Of a DNA stretch of 64,000 nucleotides, positions 17,652-26,348 are shown one piece after another. The notes under the pieces are model-generated. The model made no database searches. It had not been told where the DNA came from and was given only the letters and a program-made list of their open reading frames with translations. The stretch covers positions 140,006 to 204,005 of the forward strand of contig NZ_JAPCIO010000005.1 of assembly GCF_025909975.1 (NCBI RefSeq), read 5' to 3'. A program made the position numbers and the translations under genes. The stretch is from Flavobacterium lacisediminis. Lineage in GTDB: Bacteria; Bacteroidota; Bacteroidia; Flavobacteriales; Flavobacteriaceae. Positions within the stretch are counted from its first letter, which is position 1; every line of letters begins with the position of its first letter.

Positions 17652-18317
17652 ATGAACAAACAATTAAACCCTCGCCAAATAAAAACCATCCAAAACTTCT
17701 GGACATGGTTCCAACAAAACGAACAAGCAATTTACCATGCCTACAAACTGGGAATTAATTCCGATGAGGTAATAGAAAACCTACATCGAAACCTCAACTA
17801 TGTTTCAAAAAGAATCGTCATTTACATTTATATGCAAAACAATCAGCCTAACAAATTTTGTGTATTATTTTCTGCTCACGGTTACCGTAAACTATTCCCT
17901 AAAATAATTGCATTAGGTGAAAAAACACCAAGATTAGAATACTTCACAGCTCACACATTTCTAAAGCCATTATGTGCCGAAAACAAAAACCAATTTTCAG
18001 ACAAATTGATAGAGATGATTAAATCAATTTTAATAAAGTTAGAAGACTACAATACAGCTAGTAAAAAAATCATACTAACACTTTATATGCCTGAAAACAT
18101 TTCAAATGAAGACAAGTTATATTCAAAAAAATATGTAAAATTATTATTGCGATTTACTTTGGGTGAAATAATCTTCAAAAAGCACATCAAAGAAGTTTAT
18201 TTCAAACCTATACCAAGAAACACAAACGGCTTACTCTCACTATCAGAACTTCCTGAATTCATTGACTATCTTGCTAAAATCAACTACAGCAGAAAACTAA
18301 AAATTTTCTTCGAATGA
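17652..18317 (+). CDS. hypothetical protein
   Basis: The 221-residue protein is not assigned with confidence. The beginning (FWTWFQQNEQAIYHAY, then VIENLHRNL and FCVLFSAHGYRKLFPKI) resembles small Bacteroidota proteins of unknown function that begin with an FWxWF motif. There is no signal peptide or membrane helix. It follows the replication genes after about 200 bp that include a dispersed repeat, and it ends just before a pair of CCGTACGG palindromes. Function unknown. Confidence 0.6.
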   Translation: MNKQLNPRQIKTIQNFWTWFQQNEQAIYHAYKLGINSDEVIENLHRNLNYVSKRIVIYIYMQNNQPNKFCVLFSAHGYRKLFPKIIALGEKTPRLEYFTAHTFLKPLCAENKNQFSDKLIEMIKSILIKLEDYNTASKKIILTLYMPENISNEDKLYSKKYVKLLLRFTLGEIIFKKHIKEVYFKPIPRNTNGLLSLSELPEFIDYLAKINYSRKLKIFFE

Positions 18318-18319
18318 GG

Positions 18320-18355
18320 AAAACCGTACGGTTTTATATAAATCCGTACGGTTTT
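18320..18355 (+). promoter_or_regulatory. two CCGTACGG palindromes, 20 bp apart
   Basis: AAAACCGTACGGTTTT (18320-18335) is a perfect 16-bp palindrome, and ATCCGTACGGTTTT follows with its core exactly 20 bp later (18324-18331 and 18344-18351). Spacing of about two helical turns suggests a dimer-pair binding site; a weak terminator after the upstream gene is the alternative. The rest of the gap to 18602 is AT-rich and empty. Confidence 0.45.
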
Positions 18356-18602
18356 ACGTATGCTTAAAACTTTTTTAAAATTTACTTTTGTTTTAAATAC
18401 ATATTATCTATAGTGTGAACTATACAAGGATTGTTAATTACACCTTTATAGCTATCTACATATTCATTATCTCACTACTTATGTTCTTTTATGTTTTATG
18501 ATTTAATATCTTTTTTTGTAACGAAATAAACACCAATAATTAGATTTTTTGTCATATTCCATTAGTTATAAATCTTTTTCATACTATATTTTTTTTATTT
18601 AA

Positions 18603-18634
18603 TTTGTGTTTACCTAATTAATATTTTAGTTTTG
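18603..18634 (+). promoter_or_regulatory. Bacteroidota-type promoter for the cytochrome-Rieske-porin unit
   Basis: TTTG at 18603-18606 and TAGTTTTG (TAnnTTTG) at 18627-18634 are separated by 20 bp, matching the -33/-7 consensus of Bacteroidota primary sigma factors. Transcription would start near 18640, giving a short leader before the ATG at 18656. This also argues against the in-frame TTG at 18632 as a start. Confidence 0.65.
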
Positions 18635-18655
18635 CCTAAAAATAATATTAAAGTA

Positions 18656-19837
18656 ATGAAAAAATTAATTTTATATGTTGCTTTTTGCACAATTGCTATG
18701 TCGTGCGAAACAAGTTATGTAGATATTCCAGCTGATGATGAAGTCTTAGACGGAACAATAGAAGGCTTATCAAATGAAGAATTAGCAAGGTTTTTAAGTG
18801 GAGACGGTGCATTTACTGAAGTTTTTACTCGTAATACAGGTTTAGGTTCAACATTTGTTGCCACAAGTTGTATAAGTTGTCACGCAGGTGATGGAAAAGG
18901 ACATCCGTTTACAACATTAATACGTTTTGGTCAAGCTGACGAAAACGGAAATACATTTTTACATTTAGGAGGACCACAACTACAAAATAGAGCTTTGCCA
19001 GGATATACTCCTGAACAAATTCCTTTAGGAGCAACATTTTCAAAATTCACTCCGCCTGCAAATACAGGTTTAGGCTTTTTACAGTATCTAACAGATGCAG
19101 ATATTTTAGCAATGGCAGACCCAAATGATTTAGACGGCGATGGTATTTCGGGTGTACCAAATTGGATAACAATTCCAAGCTACATTAATCCTGATGGTGC
19201 AGCTACACAAGGTGGAAAATATATAGGTCGTTTTGGAAAAAAAGCGGCTGCATTCAATTTATTGCATCAAACAGTAAATGCTTATAATCAAGATATGGGA
19301 ATAACATCAACTTTTAATCCTATCGATGTTTACACTAATGAAGAAATTGACCCAGAAGTAGCAAATGTAACGGTTAATGATTTAGTGTTTTATCTTAAAA
19401 CATTAAAAGCACCTATTCAAAGAAATCAAAATGACACAGAAGTAATTCAGGGTAGAAATGTATTTGAACAAATTAATTGTACAGGCTGTCATAAATCAAA
19501 TTTAACAACTGGATATTCACCAATAACTGGATTATCATTCAAATCATTTTCACCTTATACAGATATGCTTTTGCATGATATGGGAAGTGGTTTAGATGAT
19601 GGTTACACAGAAGGTATTGCAAAAACTTATGAATGGAGAACGCCACCTTTGTGGGGATTAGGACTTTCTGCGAATTCACAGGGAGGTCAATATTTTTTAA
19701 TGCACGATGGAAGAGCTCGTAGTATTGAACAAGCCATTTCTATGCATGGTGGTGAAGCAACTAGTAGTAGAACCGCATTTAATAGTCTTTCTCAAGCAGA
19801 TAAAAATGCAGTACTAAAATTTTTAAAATCCTTATAA
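18656..19837 (+). CDS. di-haem c-type cytochrome, DUF1111 (di-haem oxidoreductase) family, lipoprotein
   Basis: From the ATG at 18656 the protein has 393 residues with a lipoprotein signal (AMSC, Cys 17). It carries two haem-c motifs, CISCH (residues 72-76) and CTGCH (about 275-279). The family features GLGSTF, LDGDGISGVPNW and the C-terminal FLMHDGRARSIEQAISMHGGEA are present. DUF1111 proteins are periplasmic di-haem proteins related to cytochrome-c peroxidases and often sit with iron or metal uptake genes. Here it is followed at once by a Rieske protein and a porin, so it probably acts in periplasmic redox chemistry of a metal or small substrate. The substrate is unknown. Confidence 0.87.
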   Translation: MKKLILYVAFCTIAMSCETSYVDIPADDEVLDGTIEGLSNEELARFLSGDGAFTEVFTRNTGLGSTFVATSCISCHAGDGKGHPFTTLIRFGQADENGNTFLHLGGPQLQNRALPGYTPEQIPLGATFSKFTPPANTGLGFLQYLTDADILAMADPNDLDGDGISGVPNWITIPSYINPDGAATQGGKYIGRFGKKAAAFNLLHQTVNAYNQDMGITSTFNPIDVYTNEEIDPEVANVTVNDLVFYLKTLKAPIQRNQNDTEVIQGRNVFEQINCTGCHKSNLTTGYSPITGLSFKSFSPYTDMLLHDMGSGLDDGYTEGIAKTYEWRTPPLWGLGLSANSQGGQYFLMHDGRARSIEQAISMHGGEATSSRTAFNSLSQADKNAVLKFLKSL

Positions 19838-19838
19838 A

Positions 19839-20279
19839 ATGAATAGAAAAGATTTTCTTAAAACATGCGGTTTTGGTTGTTTAGCAACTATTGCAGGTAT
19901 TTCTTTATTAGAAAGCTGTTCCTCAGCACAAGTCTTGTCAAAAGAAATAAAAGGTTCAGATCTTTTAGTTCCAATTACTGATTTTGAAATTAATTCAAAT
20001 GGAAAAATAGAATATAAAAAATACATTATCGCTCAGAATGAAATATTACAATTTCCTATTTGTATTTATCGATTCAATGAAACAGAGTATATGGCATTGT
20101 TAATGGAATGTACACATCAAGGAGCAGAACTTCAAGTTTTTGGAGATAAACTTCAATGTGCAGCTCATGGTAGTGAATTTAGCAATAAAGGAATAGTTGA
20201 AAGCGGTCCTGCAAGCACAGATTTAAGAAAATTTCCAGTACGAATAGAAAATAATATTTTAAAAGTTTCATTAAAATGA
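19839..20279 (+). CDS. Rieske [2Fe-2S] protein, exported
   Basis: The 146-residue protein has the Rieske cluster ligands CTH (C91, H93) and CAAH (C107, H110) in CTHQGAELQ and CAAHGSEF. The N-terminus MNRKDFLKTCGFGCLATIAG resembles a Tat/Sec signal, with ESCSS (Cys 27) as a possible lipidation site. It starts 1 bp after the di-haem gene and overlaps the porin gene by 4 bp (ATGA), so the three are one translation unit. It probably passes electrons to or from the di-haem protein in the periplasm. It lacks the membrane-quinol partner of a bc1 complex, so a respiratory role is unlikely. Confidence 0.9.
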   Translation: MNRKDFLKTCGFGCLATIAGISLLESCSSAQVLSKEIKGSDLLVPITDFEINSNGKIEYKKYIIAQNEILQFPICIYRFNETEYMALLMECTHQGAELQVFGDKLQCAAHGSEFSNKGIVESGPASTDLRKFPVRIENNILKVSLK

Positions 20280-21505
20280 GAATCTCAATTTCCTATATAA
20301 TTTTATGTTTTTTTTTAATAAGTAATACAATCAATGCACAAATAGATCCTAGCCTATTAAAAAGAGTATCAAAAGATACAACCAAAGTATTAAATATGGA
20401 TGCTATATATAATCGTCCAACTTTAAATATTAATAAAACACCAATTGCTATTGGAGGTTATGTAGAAACCAATTGGCAACATCTTACTACCGATGGTGTT
20501 TCAGAAGGACATCAGTTTCAAGCTAGAAGATTATCTATATTTATGTCTTCATCAATAGGTAAACGAGTAAAGTTTTTAAGTGAGTTAGAATTTGAAGAAG
20601 GTGGCAATGAAATTGCAATCGAATTCGCTTCTGTTGATGTTGAGTTTCATCCTTTGGCAAATTTTAGAGCAGGAATTATTGTTAATCCAATCGGGGCATT
20701 TAATCAAAATCACGATGGCCCAAAATGGGAATTTACAGACAGACCAATTCCAGCAACTCAGATGTTACCAGGCACTTTTAGTAATGTTGGGGCAGGTTTA
20801 TACGGTAAAAAATACCATAAAAATTGGATGTATGGATATGAGGCTTATTTTTCAGGAAGTTTTGATAATTCAATAATAGAAAACACTCAAAATAAAACCT
20901 ATTTACCAGCAGCTAAAGATAATCCAGATAGATTCGAAGAAATTAATAGCGGAATACCATTATTTACAGGAAAAATAGCCGTAAGAAATAGTAAAATTGG
21001 CGAAATTGGTTTGTCTTATATGGGAGGTGTTTACAATAAGTTTCAAGAAGATGGCATTATTATAGATGAAAAGCGAAGTGTAAATATTTTTGCAATCGAT
21101 TTCAATACGACACTTCCAAATACAAAAACTTTTATTACTACTGAATTTGCTTGGATAAATGTTGATGTACCTAGTACATATTCACAACAGTTTGGAAGTA
21201 AACAACAAGGTGGTTTTATAGATATCGTTCAGCCAATTTTAAATCGTACAATGTTAGGTTGGGAAAAGGCAACATTAAATGTGGCTTGTAGATTAGAATA
21301 TGTAGATTGGAATGTGGGTAAATTTAACGAAACAGGTGGTAATATAGGTGAAGATTTATGGAGTGTGGTTTCTGCTATACGTTTTAGACCAAATAGTCAA
21401 ACAGTTATTCGTTTAAATTATAGATTACTAAAACAACGAGATATACTTTCGAATCCACCATCTATAACAGATGGATTCAATTTTGGGATATCAACTTATT
21501 TTTAA
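20276..21505 (+). CDS. outer-membrane porin-like beta-barrel (OprO/P-like)
   Basis: The 409-residue protein has a signal peptide ending at INAQ and a barrel-like sequence. The GGYVETNWQ / RRLSIFMSSSIGKRVKFLSELEFEEG start is typical of phosphate-selective-porin-like proteins, and the terminal residues FGISTYF carry the aromatic end of OM barrels. It overlaps the Rieske gene by 4 bp. It could admit the substrate handled by the di-haem/Rieske pair. Selectivity cannot be read from sequence. Confidence 0.75.
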   Translation: MRISISYIILCFFLISNTINAQIDPSLLKRVSKDTTKVLNMDAIYNRPTLNINKTPIAIGGYVETNWQHLTTDGVSEGHQFQARRLSIFMSSSIGKRVKFLSELEFEEGGNEIAIEFASVDVEFHPLANFRAGIIVNPIGAFNQNHDGPKWEFTDRPIPATQMLPGTFSNVGAGLYGKKYHKNWMYGYEAYFSGSFDNSIIENTQNKTYLPAAKDNPDRFEEINSGIPLFTGKIAVRNSKIGEIGLSYMGGVYNKFQEDGIIIDEKRSVNIFAIDFNTTLPNTKTFITTEFAWINVDVPSTYSQQFGSKQQGGFIDIVQPILNRTMLGWEKATLNVACRLEYVDWNVGKFNETGGNIGEDLWSVVSAIRFRPNSQTVIRLNYRLLKQRDILSNPPSITDGFNFGISTYF

Positions 21506-21565
21506 AATAATAGCTCAATTTGTAATTATTTTTATTTTTTGTAAAAATATACTACTTTTACAACG

Positions 21566-21892
21566 ATGAAAATCTTAAACATCATATTATCAATATATAT
21601 AATTATGCTTACTGCCTATCCTTGTGCAGATGAGCATAATGATGTTACTACTATTTCATCGCATTCACAAGCTCACTCACAACACAATCATTCGCACGAT
21701 GAAGAAACAGATTTATGTTCTCCCTTTTGTGTTTGCAATTGTTGTGGTCAACAAACATTAACTTTTTTTGAAGTTCAATCTTTTCAATTCTTAGTTCGAT
21801 TTCAAGAAATAAAAACTTCTATTTCTTTTTATAAGTCAACTTCGTTTTCAAATTTCTACGGAAGCATTTGGCAACCACCACAGTTAGTGTAA
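21566..21892 (+). CDS. DUF6660-type small secreted His/Cys-rich protein
   Basis: The 108-residue protein has a signal peptide (MKILNIILSIYIIMLTAYPCAD), a His-rich stretch (HSQAHSQHNHSHDEE) and a Cys cluster (LCSPFCVCNCCGQQ). This matches the DUF6660 proteins that precede CzcA/CusA genes in Bacteroidota. It is likely to bind metal in the periplasm. It lies about 95 bp upstream of the RND gene, with small hairpins (CCCGAGTAATTTCGGG near 21898) in between. Confidence 0.75.
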   Translation: MKILNIILSIYIIMLTAYPCADEHNDVTTISSHSQAHSQHNHSHDEETDLCSPFCVCNCCGQQTLTFFEVQSFQFLVRFQEIKTSISFYKSTSFSNFYGSIWQPPQLV

Positions 21893-21987
21893 TGAAGCCC
21901 GAGTAATTTCGGGTTAATAAGTTGTGTCTTTTAGCAACTTTAAAAAGAAAAACAGTTCTCTGTTTATTAATTCATTATACAATAAAA

Positions 21988-24900
21988 ATGTTAGATAAAA
22001 TCATTCATTTTAGTATCAATAATAAATTTATTATTGGACTTTTTACACTAGTATTAGTTATCGTTGGTAGTTATTCATTATATACTTTACCAATTGATGC
22101 GTTACCAGATATTACAAACAATCAAGTACAAATAATTACGAGTTCACCTACTTTAGCAACCCAAGAAGTAGAGCAATTTATTACCTATCCAATAGAGCAA
22201 TCTGTTAAATCAATTCCTGATATTGTTGAACTTCGTTCAATAAGTCGTTTTGGATTAAGTGTTGTAACTGTAGTATTTAAAGAAGAAGTAGATATTTATT
22301 GGGCAAGAGCACAAATTACAGAACGAATAAAAGAAGCCGAAAATACCATACCAAAAGGAGTTGGTACACCTGAAATGGCTCCAGTTAGTACAGGATTGGG
22401 TGAAATATACCAATATGTTGTATTTCCAAAAAAAGGGTATGAAGAAAAATACAATGCATCGGATTTAAGAACTATTCAAGATTGGATTATAAAACCCCAA
22501 TTGATTGGTACAAAAGGAGTTGCTGAAGTGAATACCCTTGGTGGAAATCTTAAACAATATGAAATTGCTGTTCAGCCAGATAAGCTGAAAAGTATGAATA
22601 CTACAATTACCGAAATTTTCGATGCGTTAGAAAATAACAATGAAAATACTGGTGGTGCATATATAGACAAAAAACCTTATGCTTATTTCATTCGTGGTGT
22701 GGGTATGGTTAATGGTATTGAAGATATTAATAAAATTGTTGTAAAAAATCAAAATGGTATACCTATTCTTATTAGTGATGTTGCAAAGGTACAAATAGGT
22801 AGTAGTATCAGATATGGAGCTGTCACAAAAGATGGAAAAGGCGAAGAAGTATCAGGAATGGTAATGATGCTTAAAGGCGAAAATAGTGGCGAAGTTGTTA
22901 AAACTGTCAAAGAGAAAATGGAACAAATCAAAAAATCACTTCCTGAAGGAGTAGAAATTGAGGCGTTTATGGACAGAACAGTTTTAGTAGATAAAGCTAT
23001 TAGTACAGTTCAAACCAATCTTATTGAAGGAGCATTAATTGTAATTTTCATTTTAGTATTACTTCTTGGTAATTGGAGAGCAGGTTTAGTTGTGGCTTCA
23101 GTTATTCCATTAGCTTTATTATTTGCCATTTCAATGATGAAACTTTTCGGAGTAAGTGGAAATTTAATGAGTTTAGGCGCAATTGACTTTGGGTTAATTG
23201 TAGATGGTGCTGTTATCATTGTTGAAGCTATTATACATCGACTCCAAGTCAGTAAAAAAGGTAAACTCACCACTCAAGAAATGAATGATGAAGTGTATAA
23301 AGCATCTGCGAAGATTAGAAGTAGTGCCGCTTTCGGTGAAATAATAATTTTGATCGTATATCTGCCAATTTTAGCCTTAGTAGGAATCGAAGGAAAAATG
23401 TTTGGACCAATGGCACAAACAGTATCATTTGCCATATTAGGTGCATTTATATTGTCATTAACTTATGTGCCAATGATGTCTGCTTTGGCATTAAAAAAAG
23501 AAACAGGGCATAAAAAGAATTTTAGTGATAAAATAATTGATGCTATTTACAACTTCTATACACCTATTTTAGAAAAAGCATTACGAGTTAAAGCTGCTGT
23601 TATCGGTGTAGCTATTACATTATTTATAAGTTCATTAATCTTATTTAATACGCTAGGTGGCGAGTTCATTCCTACACTTGATGAAGGTGATATTGCAACG
23701 CATTTGATTATAGCTTCGGGTAGTTCTTTATCACAAGAAGTTGATGCAACCACAAAAGCAGAACAAATTTTAAGAGCCAAATTTCCTGAAATTAAAATGA
23801 TAGTTACTAAAATTGGTTCGGCTGAAATTCCTACTGACCCAATGCCTATTGAAGCTGGAGATATGATTATTCTTTTGAAAGATAAAAGTGAATGGACTTC
23901 AGCTGAAACCAAAGAAGAATTAATGGAAAAAATGGAACATGCTTTGTCTGATATTCCAGGTGCATTTACTGAGTTTTCTCAACCTATTCAAATGCGTTTT
24001 AATGAGTTAATGACAGGTGTAAGAAGTGATGTAGCAGTTAAGATTTTTGGTGAAGATATTGATATGTTAGTGAGCAAGGGTGAAGAAGTAGTTCAGCTAA
24101 TCAATGGCATTGAAGGTGTGTCTGATGTGAAAGCTGAACGAGTTGCTGGATTGCCACAAATAACTATTCGATATAACAAAGACAAATTAGCACTTTACGG
24201 ATTAAAAATTGGCGACTTGAATAAAGTAGTTCGTATGGGATTTGCAGGTGAAACAGCAGGTGTTGTCTATGAAGGAGAAAAACGTTTCGATTTAGTAGTG
24301 CGTTTAGCAAATGATAGCCGAAAAGATATTGAAAACTTAAAGGCGTTATTTGTAACATTACCATCAGGCAATCAAATTCCGTTAGAACAAATTGCCGATG
24401 TAAAATATGAAGATGGTCCAATGCAAATTTCTCGTGAAAATGGAAAACGTAGAATCGTAGTAGGTTTTAATGTACGTGGTGCAGATGTGAAAACAGTTGT
24501 AGAAACGATTCAAGCTAAATTAGACGAAAAACTTAAATTGCCTGAAGGATATTACACTACTTATGGAGGTCAATTTGAAAATCTTATCGAGGCTAACAAA
24601 CGACTTTCTGTTGCCGTTCCAGTAGCATTAGGTTTAATTTTAGTATTGCTTTATTTTACTTTTAAATCAATCAAACAATCTCTATTAATATTTACTGCTA
24701 TTCCATTATCTGCAATTGGCGGTATTATTGCCCTTTGGTTACGAGATATGCCATTTAGTATTTCGGCAGGTGTTGGATTTATTGCTCTTTTCGGTGTAGC
24801 TGTACTGAATGGTATTGTTTTAATTGGATATTTTAATGAACTTAAAAAACAAGGTATGGACAATGTGTATGACAGAATAAAAGAAGGTACTAAAGTAAGA

Positions 24901-26337
24901 TTAAGACCTGTTATATTAACTGCTGCCGTTGCTTCACTTGGATTTTTACCAATGGCAATTAGTAGTAGTGCTGGTGCTGAAGTTCAAAAACCATTAGCAA
25001 CTGTTGTTATAGGTGGATTAATAACAGCTACTTTACTTACTTTAATTGTCCTTCCAATTCTGTATTTATATTTTGAGAAAGGCATAAAAATTAAAAGAAA
25101 AACTATGAATAATTCGGCTTTAGTAATTACCTTTTTGTTTGGGATATTTGGAGCAAATGCACAAGAAACTCAAAAGCTTGATTTAAAACAAGCACTTGAA
25201 ATGGGTTTGAAAAACAATCAAAGTATTCAAGCTTCAGAATTAGAAGTAAAAATGCAAACACAGTTGCAAAAAACAGCATTTGAGCTTCCTAAAACGGAAT
25301 TGTCAGGAACATTTGGACAAATAAACTCACAAGCTCAAGATAAAAATTTTGGTATTAGTCAAAGTTTTAATCCATTTCAAATAAGTGCTAAAAGAAGTTT
25401 ACTTAAAGAGTATAGTAATGCAAGTGCAACTAAATTAGGAGTTGCAAAACAAGAAATAACTTATTCTATTAGACAATCTTGGAATACATTGTTGTTTTAT
25501 GAAAAACAAAATGCAGTTTTAGAAAAGCAATATGCTGTGATGCAAAAATTTGTAAAGTCAGCCAATCTGAAATTTCAAACAGGTGAAACAAATGCTTTAG
25601 AAAAAACAATTGCATTGGCGAAACAACAAGAATTAGAGCAAAAAATAAAGCAAAATAAAACACAAATCGCCATTGAAAAATCAAAACTAAAAGCAATTTT
25701 AGATTTAAAAACAGAATTTATCGCAACGGACACTTCATTTGTGCCGTATCCCGCTATGGCGAAAGTTGATAGTTCAATGGTAAAACAAAACCCAATTGTT
25801 CAATTAGCAGATCAACAAGTTAAAATTGCAAAAGCCAATCATAAAGTAGAAAAATCAGCATTGTCTCCAGATTTTTCAATAGGTTATTTTTTGCAATCTA
25901 TAACAGGTATTCAAGATGTAAGCGGAACACCAACATATTATAATAGCACACCTCAATTTCAAGGTGTTGTAGTTGGTTTGTCTGTTCCAATATTTGCAGG
26001 AAGTAGTATCGCTAGAGCAAAATCTGCAAAAACAAATATTGAACGAGAACAGAAAAATGCCGATTATATAAATCAGCAATTTAAAAGCCATTTAGAACAA
26101 CAATCTGAGCAATTAGTCACGTATGCTTCTTTAATAGATTATTATAAAAATACAGCGATGCCAAACGCTAATTTAATAATTAAAAACGCTACAAAAGGGT
26201 ATCAAAATGGTGATATTTCTTATGTAGAATATGTTCAAAGTTTAGAAACAGCAAGTCAAATTCAATTAAATTATAGCGAAGCGATTTATAATTACAATCA
26301 AACTATAATTACAATTCAATACAGTATCAATCAATAA
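21988..26337 (+). CDS. czcA: CzcA-type heavy-metal RND pump fused to a TolC-family domain
   Basis: The ATG at 21988 (MLDKIIHFSINNKFIIGL) is the family-typical start; the frame upstream to 21922 is not supported. Residues 1-1035 are an HME-RND pump. IDFGLIVDGAVIIVE matches the CzcA proton-relay acids (DFG, VDGAV, VE) of Zn/Co/Cd pumps, and the CusA methionine triad is not kept. Near residue 1040 a new signal-like segment (MNNSALVITFLFGIFGANAQ) begins a complete TolC-type domain of about 410 residues. This inner-plus-outer-membrane fusion is a known Bacteroidota architecture. Whether it is cleaved at the internal signal is unknown. Confidence 0.9.
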   Translation: MLDKIIHFSINNKFIIGLFTLVLVIVGSYSLYTLPIDALPDITNNQVQIITSSPTLATQEVEQFITYPIEQSVKSIPDIVELRSISRFGLSVVTVVFKEEVDIYWARAQITERIKEAENTIPKGVGTPEMAPVSTGLGEIYQYVVFPKKGYEEKYNASDLRTIQDWIIKPQLIGTKGVAEVNTLGGNLKQYEIAVQPDKLKSMNTTITEIFDALENNNENTGGAYIDKKPYAYFIRGVGMVNGIEDINKIVVKNQNGIPILISDVAKVQIGSSIRYGAVTKDGKGEEVSGMVMMLKGENSGEVVKTVKEKMEQIKKSLPEGVEIEAFMDRTVLVDKAISTVQTNLIEGALIVIFILVLLLGNWRAGLVVASVIPLALLFAISMMKLFGVSGNLMSLGAIDFGLIVDGAVIIVEAIIHRLQVSKKGKLTTQEMNDEVYKASAKIRSSAAFGEIIILIVYLPILALVGIEGKMFGPMAQTVSFAILGAFILSLTYVPMMSALALKKETGHKKNFSDKIIDAIYNFYTPILEKALRVKAAVIGVAITLFISSLILFNTLGGEFIPTLDEGDIATHLIIASGSSLSQEVDATTKAEQILRAKFPEIKMIVTKIGSAEIPTDPMPIEAGDMIILLKDKSEWTSAETKEELMEKMEHALSDIPGAFTEFSQPIQMRFNELMTGVRSDVAVKIFGEDIDMLVSKGEEVVQLINGIEGVSDVKAERVAGLPQITIRYNKDKLALYGLKIGDLNKVVRMGFAGETAGVVYEGEKRFDLVVRLANDSRKDIENLKALFVTLPSGNQIPLEQIADVKYEDGPMQISRENGKRRIVVGFNVRGADVKTVVETIQAKLDEKLKLPEGYYTTYGGQFENLIEANKRLSVAVPVALGLILVLLYFTFKSIKQSLLIFTAIPLSAIGGIIALWLRDMPFSISAGVGFIALFGVAVLNGIVLIGYFNELKKQGMDNVYDRIKEGTKVRLRPVILTAAVASLGFLPMAISSSAGAEVQKPLATVVIGGLITATLLTLIVLPILYLYFEKGIKIKRKTMNNSALVITFLFGIFGANAQETQKLDLKQALEMGLKNNQSIQASELEVKMQTQLQKTAFELPKTELSGTFGQINSQAQDKNFGISQSFNPFQISAKRSLLKEYSNASATKLGVAKQEITYSIRQSWNTLLFYEKQNAVLEKQYAVMQKFVKSANLKFQTGETNALEKTIALAKQQELEQKIKQNKTQIAIEKSKLKAILDLKTEFIATDTSFVPYPAMAKVDSSMVKQNPIVQLADQQVKIAKANHKVEKSALSPDFSIGYFLQSITGIQDVSGTPTYYNSTPQFQGVVVGLSVPIFAGSSIARAKSAKTNIEREQKNADYINQQFKSHLEQQSEQLVTYASLIDYYKNTAMPNANLIIKNATKGYQNGDISYVEYVQSLETASQIQLNYSEAIYNYNQTIITIQYSINQ

Positions 26338-26348
26338 TAAAAAGTAAA

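Noticed and set aside
17489..17758. 89-codon ORF over the second dispersed repeat
   Set aside because: It is the repeat plus low-complexity spacer translated, and it overlaps the start of the gene at 17652.
21922..21987. Upstream start for the CzcA-TolC fusion
   Set aside because: The added 22 residues are not family-like; the protein at 21988 starts exactly as CzcA proteins do.
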